The notes: generated by a model not told the origin, from the letters alone. A DNA stretch of 64,000 nucleotides from Thysanoteuthis rhombus (GCA_963457665.1 OY735206.1:21158008-21222007), one strand, 5' to 3'; shown: positions 11,243-21,712, numbered from the stretch's first letter. Numbers and translations: made by a program.

Positions 11243-11640
11243 AGTTAGTCACCCCATAGAAAACAACACAGGACCCGAGTCTTTTGGCAGTATGCCATGA
11301 TACAGGATGATTGATTAAAAAATTGGAAAAAGGGGTGATCAATGAACAAGTTACTTCTCGTGCCTCCTGTTAGGCAGTGATCATTCAAAAAGTCTGAATT
11401 TTCAAAGAAAATATGGATGAACACTGCCAGGACCAATTTATCAAAAACTTACATTGAATACTGAACCCTCCACCAAAAACAACTTTTTGGTGGGTGGGTA
11501 TAAAAAAAACCCAAAAACGTTTTTTCACAACATAAGGAGTAAATGTTTAAATTTTCAGCCCTCGAGCTCCATTCGTGCAGCCTGTACACATGATACTTAG
11601 ATAGTCTACCAGGCCAACTTAAAAGCCGAAGAAACACAAG
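11243..11640 (-). repeat. Dispersed repeat family B, copy 1
   Basis: Minus-strand order matches the plus-strand copies at 18.7, 27.9, 28.8 and 39.6 kb: 'gtaagtttNtgNtNaattgg', 'attcacactt..tttt', 'agtgatcactgcc', 'attgatcacccctttttcca' and 'ctattgNgtgactaac'. This copy also carries the family's upstream block with 'gagggctgaaaatttaaaca' and 'gcatgaatgg/tacaggctgc'. Family A copy 1 abuts it. Confidence 0.8.
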
Positions 11641-11705
11641 TTGATGTAGACAGATTTAGTCGATGGTTTCTAATATTTCTCAGAGTAATTTGAGTGAAGC
11701 AACTA

Positions 11706-11885
11706 AAACCCATTAAGTGCAGAAGGCGGCAAATGTAATAGTTATCCATTGAAAGATAAAAGTCCTGATTCACCGACAAAACCAAGTTGCCATCAATCAC
11801 AATAGAAATCCATTGCAAGATAAAAGTCCCGACTCACCAAAAGAACTGAGTTGCCATCAATCACGATAGAAATTTGAGTTCAATG
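11706..11885 (+). repeat. Dispersed repeat family A, copy 1 (internal tandem)
   Basis: It begins 'cccattaagtgcagaaggcg' and continues 'tagttatccattgaaagata'. It then has two back-to-back subunits, each of the form 'ttgcaagataaaagtccNga' plus 'gagttgccatcaatcacNat' (about 11744-11804 and 11805-11870). Related copies lie at 19.3, 35.5, 39.0 and 45.1 kb. Confidence 0.8.
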
Positions 11886-11904
11886 GACAGAACTTTCATC
11901 AAGC

Positions 11905-12025
11905 ATACTGATATAAGTACTCATCATTTTCCCTTTCATCTGTCACTGAAAAGATCCAGACCATAATAGATGATAAAGCTAGTAGATAGGCAACTGTGGG
12001 GTGGAACACATAATACCACTACTGG
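11905..12025 (+). repeat. Dispersed repeat family E, copy 1
   Basis: It pairs with 17,730-17,895 over 'catactgatata', 'ttcatctgtNNctgaaaaga', 'cagaNcNNaNaaNNtNgtga' and a 'gNNNaacac..atNNcac' block. It is adjacent to family A copy 1. Confidence 0.6.
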
Positions 12026-12069
12026 ATATGTTCAAGGCTCGGAATACATGTTTGCATACTTGAAAAAAT

Positions 12070-12117
12070 TCAGATGGCACACTATTGTGCTGTGGCACAC
12101 AGTTTGAGAGTCACGGA
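12070..12117. mobile_element. hAT-like right end, fragment
   Basis: 'ggcacactattgtgctgtgg' followed by 'cacacagtttgagagtcacg' resembles the right end of hAT-type elements, which commonly end in '...cacagtttgagaaccactg'. No left end was identified. Confidence 0.35.
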
Positions 12118-12310
12118 TCAAAGACAGACATCCAGATAGCAGATCTCATTTTTCCTCTCTTTCTTCTCCAGGAGTTATACATCACAGAATAACTTTATGT
12201 AGGTAATAAACTTGATGGGCAAAGAAACAACATGCTAAAACACATATGTCATTTCACTGTCAGAGCTATGGAACAAGTCAGTGGTATTTATTCCAGAGAG
12301 CGAGTAGTAT

Positions 12311-12340
12311 GAAAGAGAAATTATATTTATTATTGTATTT

Positions 12341-12390
<50 letters not shown>

Positions 12391-12658
12391 CATCATTATT
12401 ATTATTATTATTATCATTATTATTATTATTATCATTATTATCATCATCATTATTATCATTATCATCATCATCATCATCATTATTATCATTATTATTATCA
12501 TCATCATCATTATTATCATCACTATCATCATCGACAATAGAAACTTGCAAGAACAGAGCCAACAGTAGCAACCTAAAGAGGTATGTAATTCTGCTAAATG
12601 TCTTCAGCTACATGTCCTAAAACAGAGATGAAAGACGACAAAACCATTAGAGCTAAAT
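12311..12658. repeat. Duplicated segment, copy 1, with expanded microsatellite
   Basis: The blocks 'agagaaatNatattt', 'acaagaacagagcNaac', 'ctgctaaatgtcttcag' and 'aaaaccattagagctaaa' recur at 13,067-13,229. Copy 1 has about 200 bp of (ATT/ATC)n where copy 2 has only 'tttatcattattattc'. The two copies flank a foldback element. Confidence 0.85.
12327..12532. repeat. (ATT/ATC)n compound microsatellite
   Basis: About 205 bp of intermixed ATT and ATC triplets. The 100-codon frames here (poly-Leu/Ser on the plus strand; poly-Met/Ile and poly-Asp/Asn on the minus strand) are translations of this stop-poor repeat and not genes. Confidence 0.97.
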
Positions 12659-12670
12659 GTAAATGACTAT

Positions 12671-13030
12671 GTAATAAGATTGAGAAACTAGGGATTTTGT
12701 GAAATTTTATTCTTATGGTGATGCCATTATTATTGTAATAATTTTGATCCTCGCTAGTTGCCCCACTATTGTGGCCTTGTGTCAAACTAAGCTGGATGTT
12801 CACTAAATACTGGAGTAGCATATACTTGATATCCATTAAGTTTAGCTTAATCTTATACAAGGCCACAGTAGTGGGCCACCCAGTGAGGATCGAAATCATC
12901 AATGTAGTAATGGTAGGCATCCTAAGCTTGCTAACTATTACTACACTGATAATGAAACCAGGGATTTCACAAAATTAGTGAAATGTTCAGAGATTCCACA
13001 AAATCACTAATTTCACAATCTTACTGTAAC
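12671..13030. mobile_element. Foldback (palindromic) element
   Basis: Left-arm 'gatcctcgctagttgcccca' and 'ctattgtggccttgt' are matched in reverse complement by right-arm 'acaaggccacagtagtgggc' and 'cagtgaggatc'. Core arms are about 12715-12795 and 12836-12920, around a ~40 bp loop. The outer ends also pair: 'aagattgagaaactagggat' at 12677 against 'atcactaatttcacaatctt' near 13003-13022. No coding sequence is present. It behaves like a MITE or foldback transposon. Confidence 0.8.
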
Positions 13031-13066
13031 ATCTTCAACATATCTTCAAGAAAGGCAAGTAACATT

Positions 13067-13229
13067 AAAGAGAAATCATATTTTTTATCATTATTATTCT
13101 CAACAACAGAAACAAGAACAGAGCAAACTGATGCAACCATAAGAGGCACGTAATACTCTGCTAAATGTCTTCAGTTATATGTCATACAAGAAGGAGATGA
13201 AAGACAACATAAAACCATTAGAGCTAAAG
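13067..13229. repeat. Duplicated segment, copy 2 (short microsatellite)
   Basis: Second copy of 12,311-12,658 without the expanded triplet tract. The order of unique blocks is conserved and the copies are clearly diverged, so the duplication is old. Confidence 0.85.
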
Positions 13230-14385
13230 ATGGCCGACACTGACTAAATCTTGTGTGGTCTGTTCAAACCACATAAGCACACTTTCACTCAATCCAAGAT
13301 GCAAAACTCTTAAAATAACAATATAAGCTGGAGCTATAATATAGTAGCTATAAATTCCTTTAGTTCTTATCTAACAGACTTAGTTTATGGCATATTTAAG
13401 TACTTTGTACTTAACATCTTAAGCCTCTTAAAAAGAGGTCACAGTATAAAGTGGGCTGGAGTAACATTCAGAGCTTGAACACAACTTATTTCATTTAAGG
13501 TGAGTTTGGGGTTGAGAGAGCAAAACCATTTCTTATTTCAATACTGATCAAATCCTGATTTCTTCCATTTATTCAGATTCTTTCTAAATCGGTAAGGAGA
13601 ACGGCTAGACCGTAGGTTTTCAGCCAGGTGAGAATTCATACACACACAACCCGTATGGGCGGTTGGGTTTTGGGACGGGGGATCGGGACCACAGTTTAGC
13701 AGATTCAAGCTGTTTGAATTTTGATCTTTTGGCACTGCGAGCATAATCTATGTTTATTCCACAATATTGCCCTCAGGAAAGGCATGAATGGGAATAAATA
13801 ATGTAAGTGACATAGCAAACAAGTTCTTGAGAATTAAGAATTCACAGCCAGTAGTTACATAAATTAGAACAGTATTAAAAGAATTTCAAGAATAGAATTT
13901 CATTTCAGGTCCTATATATTTGTTTATTTACGTATATGTAAATATTTATAAAGGTAGAATAGAATTATTTTCTCGGTTGCCTGAAAGCAACAATTCTGAC
14001 AGAATCAATATTCTCAGATCGACTGAAGATTGTATCAATTTCAAAAGATGCTGACAAAATTTAGTGACCTCATGTGCAAAGCCAGGTTCTTCGGTTAGTA
14101 TATTACAAGAATACATATCAATATCAGGAAAAATAGGTTTCTTTTACTAGACTAGCAATTTAGAGGTAATAAGAATCCAGGTGTCTTTACAATTAGAACA
14201 GTAATAGTAATATCTATCTAGTTAACAAACTGGTTCTCCAAATCTTGAAGTTAGTAATAGATTGTACGATGGCTATAGTCATTCGTTGTATGAGGATCAT
14301 CATTACATTAGAAACAGGGAGTAAGGAAATTCTCTTGAAGTAAGGAAGTCAGAACTTTCTTTTCCCAAGTGGTAATGGTGATGAT
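13230..14385. other. Unassigned stretch
   Basis: Mostly AT-rich. A G+C-richer patch at about 13,600-13,700 contains 'cccgtatgggcggttgggtt' and 'gggacgggggatcgggacc'; it carries a 68-codon minus-strand frame with no recognisable domain. Confidence 0.5.
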
Positions 14386-14389
14386 GACT

Positions 14390-14680
14390 GCCAACTGACA
14401 CTAGTATAGTGGCTCCTCGGAGAGCACACTGTCATGTGTCATCCATTGAGCAGTGCATGTGTGACAAGGGATCTAGTGAAGAGTTCAGTGCCATGCTTAG
14501 TTAGATGTTCACTTAATCATCAGCAGAACATGGGCTGAGACAGCCGCAGAGCAATCCTCTTGCTGTATACAGTACATGGTACTCTCGACAGTCACCCATC
14601 TACGTAATGACAAGGTTCAACGCCACTCAACTTCGTTGATCATATGAGAACTTGTGTATCCAATACGATTTGGCTGTAAA
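14390..14680 (-). mobile_element. 5S rRNA-derived SINE, copy 2
   Basis: Minus-strand reading starts 'gccaaatcgtattggataca' (ending at 14674 on the plus strand), continues 'gatcaacgaagttgagtggc', then 'cattacgtagatgggtgact' and 'gagtaccatgtactg'. This aligns with 5S rRNA from its 5' stem to its 3' end, with the C-box region best kept. The non-5S body probably extends to about 14,390. Confidence 0.8.
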
Positions 14681-15020
14681 TTTTTCCCAAGTAAGAATAC
14701 AGTATTAGATCTCAGTAACCTGTCGGCACAAGAAAATACAGCATCTCAGCTTACACTCTTGTACTGAAAACAGAATTACTCCCTTGCTGATTATGCAACC
14801 CTTTTTTTGAATTTTTGCCCACAAGTGGTCTCGGAAATCATTCACACCTGCCAACATGAGATTTACTTCCAATTACCTGAGACACCTGTGAATGAGTTTA
14901 TTCAAAATAGGTTAAAAACACAATGAATCAACTCTACCAACTCTCCCAGCCCTAAAGAACATTTTAATTAAATGCCAAGGCTAGATCCAGGAAACTTGAG
15001 CTTTTTGGCTTGCTATGATG

Positions 15021-15520
15021 CAAGGGTTCTCAAACTCAAGTATGTATACCCCTCAGGGCAGGCAAGAGAAATTATAGGGGCATGTGAGCTTCATAAAAAC
15101 ACAAGAATTTCTAAAAACAAATTTTGTGCAAGGCTATCAACTGAGAATATTATGTGGGTGTTGTTCTCTCAAGCCATCCCTAGAATTGAATTAGTTATTG
15201 GATAGAGCCAAGCTCATCCATACTACTTGTTTAGTCTATTCTATGGTAACTATACATTTTACTCTATATTCTTCAAAAGACGTGCGTTAACACTGGCAGG
15301 CAGAGCTGGTGTTAGGCCTAGGCCAGATGGGAAACGTAGGCCCTTATTTCAAACTCCTTGATCAGTACTTTTGTTATCAGCACTAAATATAGATGATTTA
15401 TTTATGAATATACATGCACTCCTCTTGAGTAGCCCCTCAAGAATGTAGGCTCAAGCAAAAATGGCCCCACTGGATCCCCTTATGCCTAAGTCTGCAGGGG
15501 AAAAAGTTTCAGAACCACTG
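15021..15520. mobile_element. hAT-type non-autonomous transposon, complete
   Basis: The left end 'caagggttctcaaactcaag' and the reverse complement of the right end, 'cagtggttctgaaacttttt', form terminal inverted repeats. The flanks 'ctatgatg' (15013-15020) and 'ctataatg' (15521-15528) match at 7 of 8 positions, the target-duplication length expected for hAT. The 500 bp interior has no transposase. A G+C-richer block at 15,290-15,345 and 15,425-15,500 may be part of the element or a nested insertion. Confidence 0.85.
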
Positions 15521-15974
15521 CTATAATGGATCAGCAATAACCAATATATCACATCTGAACTGATTCAGATACAAAATATACTAATTCAACATACACTTTC
15601 ACATGATTATCATATCCAAAGAACATAAAAGCCAACATCTCCAGCTTTTGTTCTGCTAAAAACAGTCAAAGTAGCAGAATTCACCTTCTTTCCCATCAGT
15701 CTTAAAAATAAATCATTAAAAAGGACTTAAAATTCATTAATTTGCAGCATGATAAAATAGTAAAGTGATTGGCTGAATAAACATTTCTACATTTTTTGTT
15801 TACGTTGAAAAATAAAAAAAGGAAATAGGGAAAAGGATTTATGATAAACAAAATTTCAAAAAGAAATCAATCTTATCTAATCTAACTACAACTGGAGAAC
15901 TATCTGCCAGCATGTTGCTCACAGCAACTGGCCTTTGTACAAAATTGACATTTACTATACATATTAGTCAAACA

Positions 15975-16045
15975 CACAAAGCAGTGCTTTGTCCTGTTTC
16001 TAGTTTGTTTTTTGATCGGCGGTTCTTGAGAAATAAATGAAAAAT
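15975..16045 (+). repeat. Dispersed repeat family G, copy 2 (partial)
   Basis: 'gcagtgctttgtcctgtttc' through 'tttttgatcggcggttcttg' aligns with the 3' half of copies at 3.6 and 58.2 kb. Family F follows at 16,218, as at copy 1. Confidence 0.5.
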
Positions 16046-16217
16046 AAATTAAAAAAACTTAAGATCAAGATCCTCCTTCTTAGTTATTTCCCTTGTCTTC
16101 TGCTCCTTGGAATTATTTGAATTTTGAAATGATATATCTAAATTGTCAACACTGAAGAGAAGTAACTGAGATAGTTCGAAGCCTAGTTTTGTATGATGGA
16201 TGGAAAACTATTTCAAA

Positions 16218-16300
16218 TGATAATTATGACAGGCTGCTCCACACAGCCTGTTCCAAACATGCACCTTTGGAACTAGTACTGCTCTAGTAAAACTAAGTCA
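16218..16300 (+). repeat. Dispersed repeat family F, copy 2
   Basis: 'aattatgacaggctgctcca' through 'catgcacctttggaactagt' pairs with 3,955-4,045. Confidence 0.7.
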
Positions 16301-16404
16301 CAGAGTACTACCTATAATAATGCTATAATTTTTTTTGATCAATACAAATTGAGTAATATTACAAAGCATTCAGAGAATTCCATTTGGTTATAAATTACTA
16401 GTTA

Positions 16405-16570
16405 ATCCACATGAAAAAATTCAGATATATTTGGATCCTACAAGATATTCTTCTAGAAAGGAAATGGTTGAATTTGCTTCTTGTTTCCAATGGGTAGGAG
16501 ATACTCTTATTGGCAAACTGTTACCTTCAAGTGGAAGAATACTAAGTTATCAACAGAAGAGAAGGAAACT
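16405..16570 (+). repeat. Dispersed repeat family H, copy 1
   Basis: It starts with 'aaattcagatatatttgga' and ends with 'gttaccttcaagtggaagaa'. These two blocks, in this order and about 110 bp apart, recur at 36.6 and 46.9 kb. Single blocks recur at 40.8, 52.6 and 53.5 kb. Confidence 0.6.
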
Positions 16571-17729
16571 CTCACGCCGTTCCTGATACAAATAGATGTG
16601 TATAAAAATGCAGATTCCTCTAGTTCTTGATTATCATGTTACAGAGGTCAGATGCTTCAGAAAATATTGTAAGTTGATCAGAGTAAGAAAACATTACAAA
16701 GTTTATTTGGTTTTTTTTCTCCCCACATTTAGAAGTTGTTCTTTCAATTAAGTTATGGCTCGCAGTAGTGGATAGTAGAATATTATAAAAGGCGTTGTTT
16801 GGTCACACAATTCCATCAGTGTCATCATACAGCTCTACAGCTATTACGTCTGTCGGTGCTGTTTGCTAACAGCTATCTGACAAGTTCCTTTTTTTCTCTT
16901 CTGATCATTTTTTGTTTGACGCTATCTGAGAGAAAACAAAACTACTATCGGATGCGGAGTCAAATCGTTCATAGAAATTCTGATAAGAGAAATATCTCAG
17001 ACATGACTGCTATTGAAATTAACAAGAGTTTCTCAACTTTTTTCACCATTTTAGAAATTCCTTTCAATTCCCAGGACCTAAGGAAATTCCACAGGTGTTG
17101 ACAACAAACATTATTTATGCTTCTGAACTTCTCTCATCCTTTGCCTGTCTTTTCATTTTCTCCCTTATCCCTTCCAATGTTCATTGCAGTCCATATTTTT
17201 ACTTAAACATTATACAAACATTGATTAGTATCATTTGCAAAAATCTACCTACCTACAAAGTAAATTCTTATTCTGCCCCCTTATAAAATAACCTTTTTTT
17301 TCTGCTATCTTTTCAACCCTTCCAATAAACTACCTTTCTTTTCTGCATTCTCTTCCTACCCTCTCAATGAACTACCTTTCTTTTCTGTCCTCTATAATTA
17401 AGCTCTTATTAAACAACCCTACCTTTTCCTTACGTTATTACCAAAAGTGTAACATTCAAATGCAGTAAGAAAAAGCAGAATCATATTATTGATTGTTTAT
17501 CACTTGTTTTCTATGATAGATTAATATTCTCTTAAAGAATAATATTGGGGTTTTTAATTTTACAATTTTGCCCCCATCATTTCTCAAAAGTTTCAGTTTC
17601 TTTACTTCTATCAAATCACAAAACCTAGTCAAAACTCTGCAAGTAATTTCTCAAACTAACCTCGAAAAAATTTTCTTAAACCAAAGTCAAAGCACATTCT
17701 AAACGGAACAGATCTGTTCTTAAAATTTT

Positions 17730-17895
17730 CAGATCGGCATACTGATATACACTGATCACCCCTTTCTCTTTTCATCTGTAGCTGAAAAGATTCAGATCTC
17801 AGAAAATCTAGTGATAAAACCGATAGATTAATAACACTAAGACGGGCTTGGCACAGTTGGGAGATAGCTGCGGAACACTATCACGCCATAGCACT
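17730..17895 (+). repeat. Dispersed repeat family E, copy 2
   Basis: 'cggcatactgatatacactg' through 'ctgtagctgaaaagattcag' pairs with 11,905-12,025. This copy has a ~23 bp extra block ('taataacactaagacgggct'). Confidence 0.6.
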
Positions 17896-17977
17896 CCATT
17901 AACTCAGGGATTCCTGTTGCCCTTTCACCCAATTACTGAATATTAGGAATTAAGGAAAATTCATAGGTGTTAGCTGA

Positions 17978-18210
17978 AAAAAATTGCCAAGATGGAAACT
18001 CTTTGCCAACTTAAAAAATATTTTCACGCTAGTTTGACCGCAAGAAGCACTAGAAAAAATACTGAAAAATGAAAATCACCAAAAAGATGCCAAAAAAGGC
18101 TAAAATGTTTGAGCACTTTTGTGCTAACTCAAAGCACAGCAAAATTTTGATTTGTCAAATAGGAATTCAGTCTCAAGACAGAGATTTTAACATTCATGCT
18201 ATAATTATAG
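17978..18210 (+). repeat. Dispersed repeat family D, copy 2
   Basis: Shared blocks are 'attgccaagatgg', 'ttgccaac', 'tattttcacgctagtttgac', 'aaaagatgccaaaaaaggct' and 'ggaattcagtctcaagacag'. The 79-codon frame over it is not domain-bearing. Confidence 0.75.
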
Positions 18211-18737
18211 GGAAAAATATCGGCACATACTGGAGAATATCTCCAACTCTCAATAGCATAGAACGCTTGATACCACCCTTAATTGACTGCAGAACTCCCC
18301 AGTGGTAGAAACAGAATTTCTTAAAATTACGACAGAATAATTAAAAAAAAAATTTTTAATTCAATTTACCAGGAGAGAAGGGGGGGGGAACTGATCAGTA
18401 GTTACTTCTCTTGATATAACTATATAGATTTCTTACACAAAATTAAGAGTCAAGTACAAGCTATCTCACAAAGGGAGCACACTCATTTCAATCCAGAAGT
18501 AGCCAATAGGAAAGCACAGCCATATAACAGACAAATTAGAATGTTCAATATCAATAAGGCAGTTACAAACTTGGCACTCATCCATGAATATTCGGTTGTT
18601 GCAAATGAAATGTTGATTCAGGAATAGTGAGATAAAGGATGATATAAACCAGGACTGTGGAATCAGAGCGGGAAACAATCAGTCAACAATCTGGAGTCAG
18701 TCAAAAAAACAGGAAATAGGTTTACAATTTAGAATGT

Positions 18738-18966
18738 AAGTTTATTGCTAAATTGGCCCTTGGTTTATGTCTGGCAGAATTCACACTTGTTTTTTGAACA
18801 TTCAAATTTTTTTAAAGACCACAGCCCAACAAAATGCGAAAGAAGTGATTTATTCATTGACAATCGTTTTTTTTTTCATTTGTCAACTAATCCAACTCCC
18901 CAATGCAGCATGCAGCCAAAAGACCCGAGTCATGCTAGTTTCTAATGAGTCACTAATCAGACCTAT
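18738..18966 (+). repeat. Dispersed repeat family B, copy 2
   Basis: 'gtaagtttattgctaaattg', 'gcagaattcacacttgtttt', 'cagcccaacaaaatgcgaaa', 'gcagcatgcagccaaaagac' and 'gagtcactaatcagacc' match the family order. Confidence 0.8.
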
Positions 18967-19260
18967 TCTATAATTCTTCATTTTCTTGGATGAAAAAAAA
19001 AAGAAAACAAATTACAGTTCATGTGTAACAACTTGATAGCAGTGAACAGAAATGAGATTTCCATTCATAATTTTTAACCCTTTCAACTCTAATTCAGTAA
19101 TAAAATGGCCAAGCTCTACGGCACCAAACACACAACAGCTCAATCGTAAGTAACTCACCTCAATACAGGAAATCTGTAAATATATCAAAACTTTGTTATT
19201 TTCCAGATAAGTTACTAGATCATCAAAACAAGTGTGCATGCATGGCTTGACAAATATCAA

Positions 19261-19430
19261 CCCATTTACTGCCACAGGTGGCAAATTGTAAGAGTCTAAT
19301 GTAAGTTATCTATTGCAAGATAAAAGCCCCAACCCCCAGATAGAAATAAGTAGCCATCAATCATAACGAAATGGAAATTTTATTGAATTAATCATAGAAA
19401 TGCAATAACCAAAATCAATGGCACTTAACG
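19261..19430 (+). repeat. Dispersed repeat family A, copy 2
   Basis: 'cccatttactgccacaggtg', 'gttatctattgcaagataaa', 'gccatcaatcataacgaaat' and 'tttattgaattaatcataga' follow the family order. A family B 3' fragment lies 130 bp downstream. Confidence 0.8.
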
Positions 19431-19559
19431 ATTTAATCTCAAAAGGGGTGGGGGTCAATCTAAAATACCGAGGGAAAAGTTAACAAACAAGGACATTTGT
19501 ATCAAAGAAATATAATATCAAACATATGAAAAAACATCAACTAAAGCTGTTAACATAGA

Positions 19560-19622
19560 AATGCTGCCAAAAGATGTTCACATGATGGTTTCTATTGAGT
19601 GACTAACCAGACCTAGTTTAAA
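19560..19622 (+). repeat. Dispersed repeat family B, 3' fragment
   Basis: 'atgctgccaaaagatgttca' and 'tttctattgagtgactaacc' are the last ~60 bp of family B. Confidence 0.75.
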
Positions 19623-20536
19623 CTCAACCATAAATGAACCCGCATTTTTTTTAGACATTTGCAAAATAAAAATATGGGTGACAACTCTACAATTAGCGTA
19701 TAATCCCTAGACAAATTCTACAGAAAAAAAATACAGACATACATGTAGCTAACATCATCCAAGTAGATAGCTCAGTTTCTAAAGTGAACAGGAGAGTCAC
19801 CAGTGGAAATGAAACTTGTTTGGAGAGGGGGGGGAGTATCAAGAAGTTTCCTTCCTGTTTTTACATCTTATTTTCCTGTCTACTTGAATTATTGACTATA
19901 TTGAGAAGCAGGAGAAATTCCATTATTATTAGTAAATTGGTCCTTCATTGGAGGAGAAAATGAGAAGAATCCACAAGCAGGAAAAGAATAAAGCAGCAAT
20001 ATACTTTTGATTGTTCTCTCCTAATAACACTGGTTAACAACACATTTCCATCTAGCATGTTTTCTATACTTTTTATAGTTTTGGATTTGGATTTTGATAT
20101 CATAGTTTTTTTATGATGATATTGAAAGCTCTAATTTAACATAAAACCCATTAAGAGCACAACAGGAAGTCCAGAGCTCAACGTTTTCAGCTTGTTTCTC
20201 TGCATAGCATCATTTTTGTGTCTTTTATACCAAATGATTTTGATTTTCTGCATTGAAAAGTTCTGACCAATACAAATCTAGTTTTCATTTAACCTTTGCC
20301 TATACAGCATCATGTTCAGTAGAACTGAAAACAGAACATAGCAAAGAAATGAGATGTGAAATGGAGTTGAAATATGTAATCTGTGATGAAAATTGGCCTG
20401 AAAACATTGTACTATAACCTTGATGAGAAAAAAAAAATTCAGTTTTGCAGATCAGTGTAATCAAATAAAGAATATCAAAGACAGTTATGTTATTTATAAG
20501 GAGCAAAACATTTTACCTCTGCCAAACAAGTTGGAG

Positions 20537-20537
<1 letters not shown>

Positions 20538-20572
<35 letters not shown>
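20538..20572. repeat. (AT)n microsatellite
   Basis: About 34 bp of AT dinucleotides immediately before a tandem repeat. Confidence 0.95.
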
Positions 20573-20575
<3 letters not shown>

Positions 20576-20589
20576 TCTGCATCTTTCCG

Positions 20590-20935
20590 TCTATCAGTCT
20601 GTACAATATCTCAATTATACTCTATGGAAGGGTGGATAATTGGTCTTGGAAGAGGTGATTAAATTTTAGGGTAGATCCAAGCACAATTACGTTCCCTACA
20701 TCATAGTTATATGTCCAAACACATCTATCTGTCCACACAATAACTGAAAAAGTTCTCAATGAATTGCAATGTAATTTGGTGAAAAGGGTCAGTAATGGGC
20801 TATGGTGGAAGTGGTTAAATTTTGGAACAGATCCATGCACAATGACCTTCCCTACATCGTAGCTATGTCTCCCACCACTCAGCAAGTGACAATGGCGTTG
20901 GCAGAGGTATGCACTCTCTGAGTGTTCTCTAGTTT
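20590..20935. repeat. Tandem repeat family N, two ~165 bp units
   Basis: Two units share 'gtggttaaattttgg' or 'ggtgattaaattttag', 'agatccaNgcacaat', 'ttccctacatcNtagctat' and 'tctgtccacac'-type blocks. Downstream is 'ggcgttggcagaggtatgca' with 'ctctctgagtgttctctagt', a motif I associate with a widespread dispersed repeat in animal DNA. A diverged relative is at 22,925-23,200. The 87-codon minus-strand frame is an artefact of the repeat. Confidence 0.65.
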
Positions 20936-21148
20936 ATCTTCAAACAATTCTCTTCTGTCCCAAGGAGACAAGAGATTTATTGACTGGCACAAGTTCAACA
21001 ATTTTTCCCTTTTATATATTGCAGCCAATTCACCCCAATTAACCAATGGTGTTGTATGCATGCAACTATTTTAAGCAGTATTTCCTTCCATTCAAAGGAA
21101 AGAAAGCCCCCTTCCCACCTACCAATAGATCCCCTTAGTATTTTCTCC

Positions 21149-21160
21149 CCCCCCCCCCCG
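21149..21160. repeat. Poly-C run
   Basis: About 12 consecutive C residues just upstream of the purine-rich arrays. Confidence 0.9.
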
Positions 21161-21244
21161 TCCAAATCAATGCCTACAGTGACAAGATGATGACCAAAAG
21201 GTGGACAAAGACTTTCTGATGAGGTATGGTGTCAGCCGACTACC

Positions 21245-21712
21245 ACAAGGTGAGATGAGAGACGAAAGGAGGGACGGCGAGACAAGGAGATGTGAGATGA
21301 AAAGAGGGATGGACGGACGGACGAGAAGAGGGACGGACGGACGGACGAGAAGAGGGACAAGAAGAAGGACGGACGGACGAGGACAGGGACAAGAAGGACG
21401 GACGGACGAGGACAGGGACAAGAAGGACGGACGGACGGACGAGGAGAGGGACAAGAAGGACGGACGGACGGACGAGGAGAGGGACAAGAAGAAGGACGGA
21501 CAGACGAGGAGAGGGACAAGAAGAAGGACGGACAGACGAGGAGAGGGACAAGAAGAAGGACAGAGGGACAAGAAGAAGGACAGAGGGACAAGAAGAAGGA
21601 CAGAGGGACAAGAAGAAGGACAGAGGGACAAGAAGAAGGACAGAGGGACAAGAAGAAGGACAGAGGGATAAGAAGAAGGACAGAGTGACAAGAAGAAGGA
21701 CAGAGGGACGAG
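21245..21712. repeat. Purine-rich minisatellite array 1
   Basis: The first part (to ~21,550) is built of variable GGACGGACGGACGAGGAGAGGGACAA-type blocks. The last part (about 21,551-21,710) is eight nearly identical 20-bp units 'aggacagagggacaagaaga'. The repeat has no stop codon in any frame on either strand, which explains the overlapping long frames (Arg/Asp/Gly/Lys-rich on plus, Pro/Ser/Leu-rich on minus). They should not be read as genes. Confidence 0.95.

Noticed and set aside
12172-12202. A 31-nt plus-strand stretch between a strong acceptor (tttcttctccag) and a donor (taggtaata)
   Set aside because: Two of three frames have stops, nothing coding is nearby on the plus strand, and a hAT-like right end sits just upstream. 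Kept only as a note.
12235-12571. Overlapping 97-124 codon frames rich in Leu/Ser, Met/Ile or Asp/Asn
   Set aside because: Translation of the (ATT/ATC)n microsatellite.
13538-13744. 68-codon minus-strand frame in a G+C-richer patch
   Set aside because: No acceptor or donor of quality at its borders and no recognisable motif.
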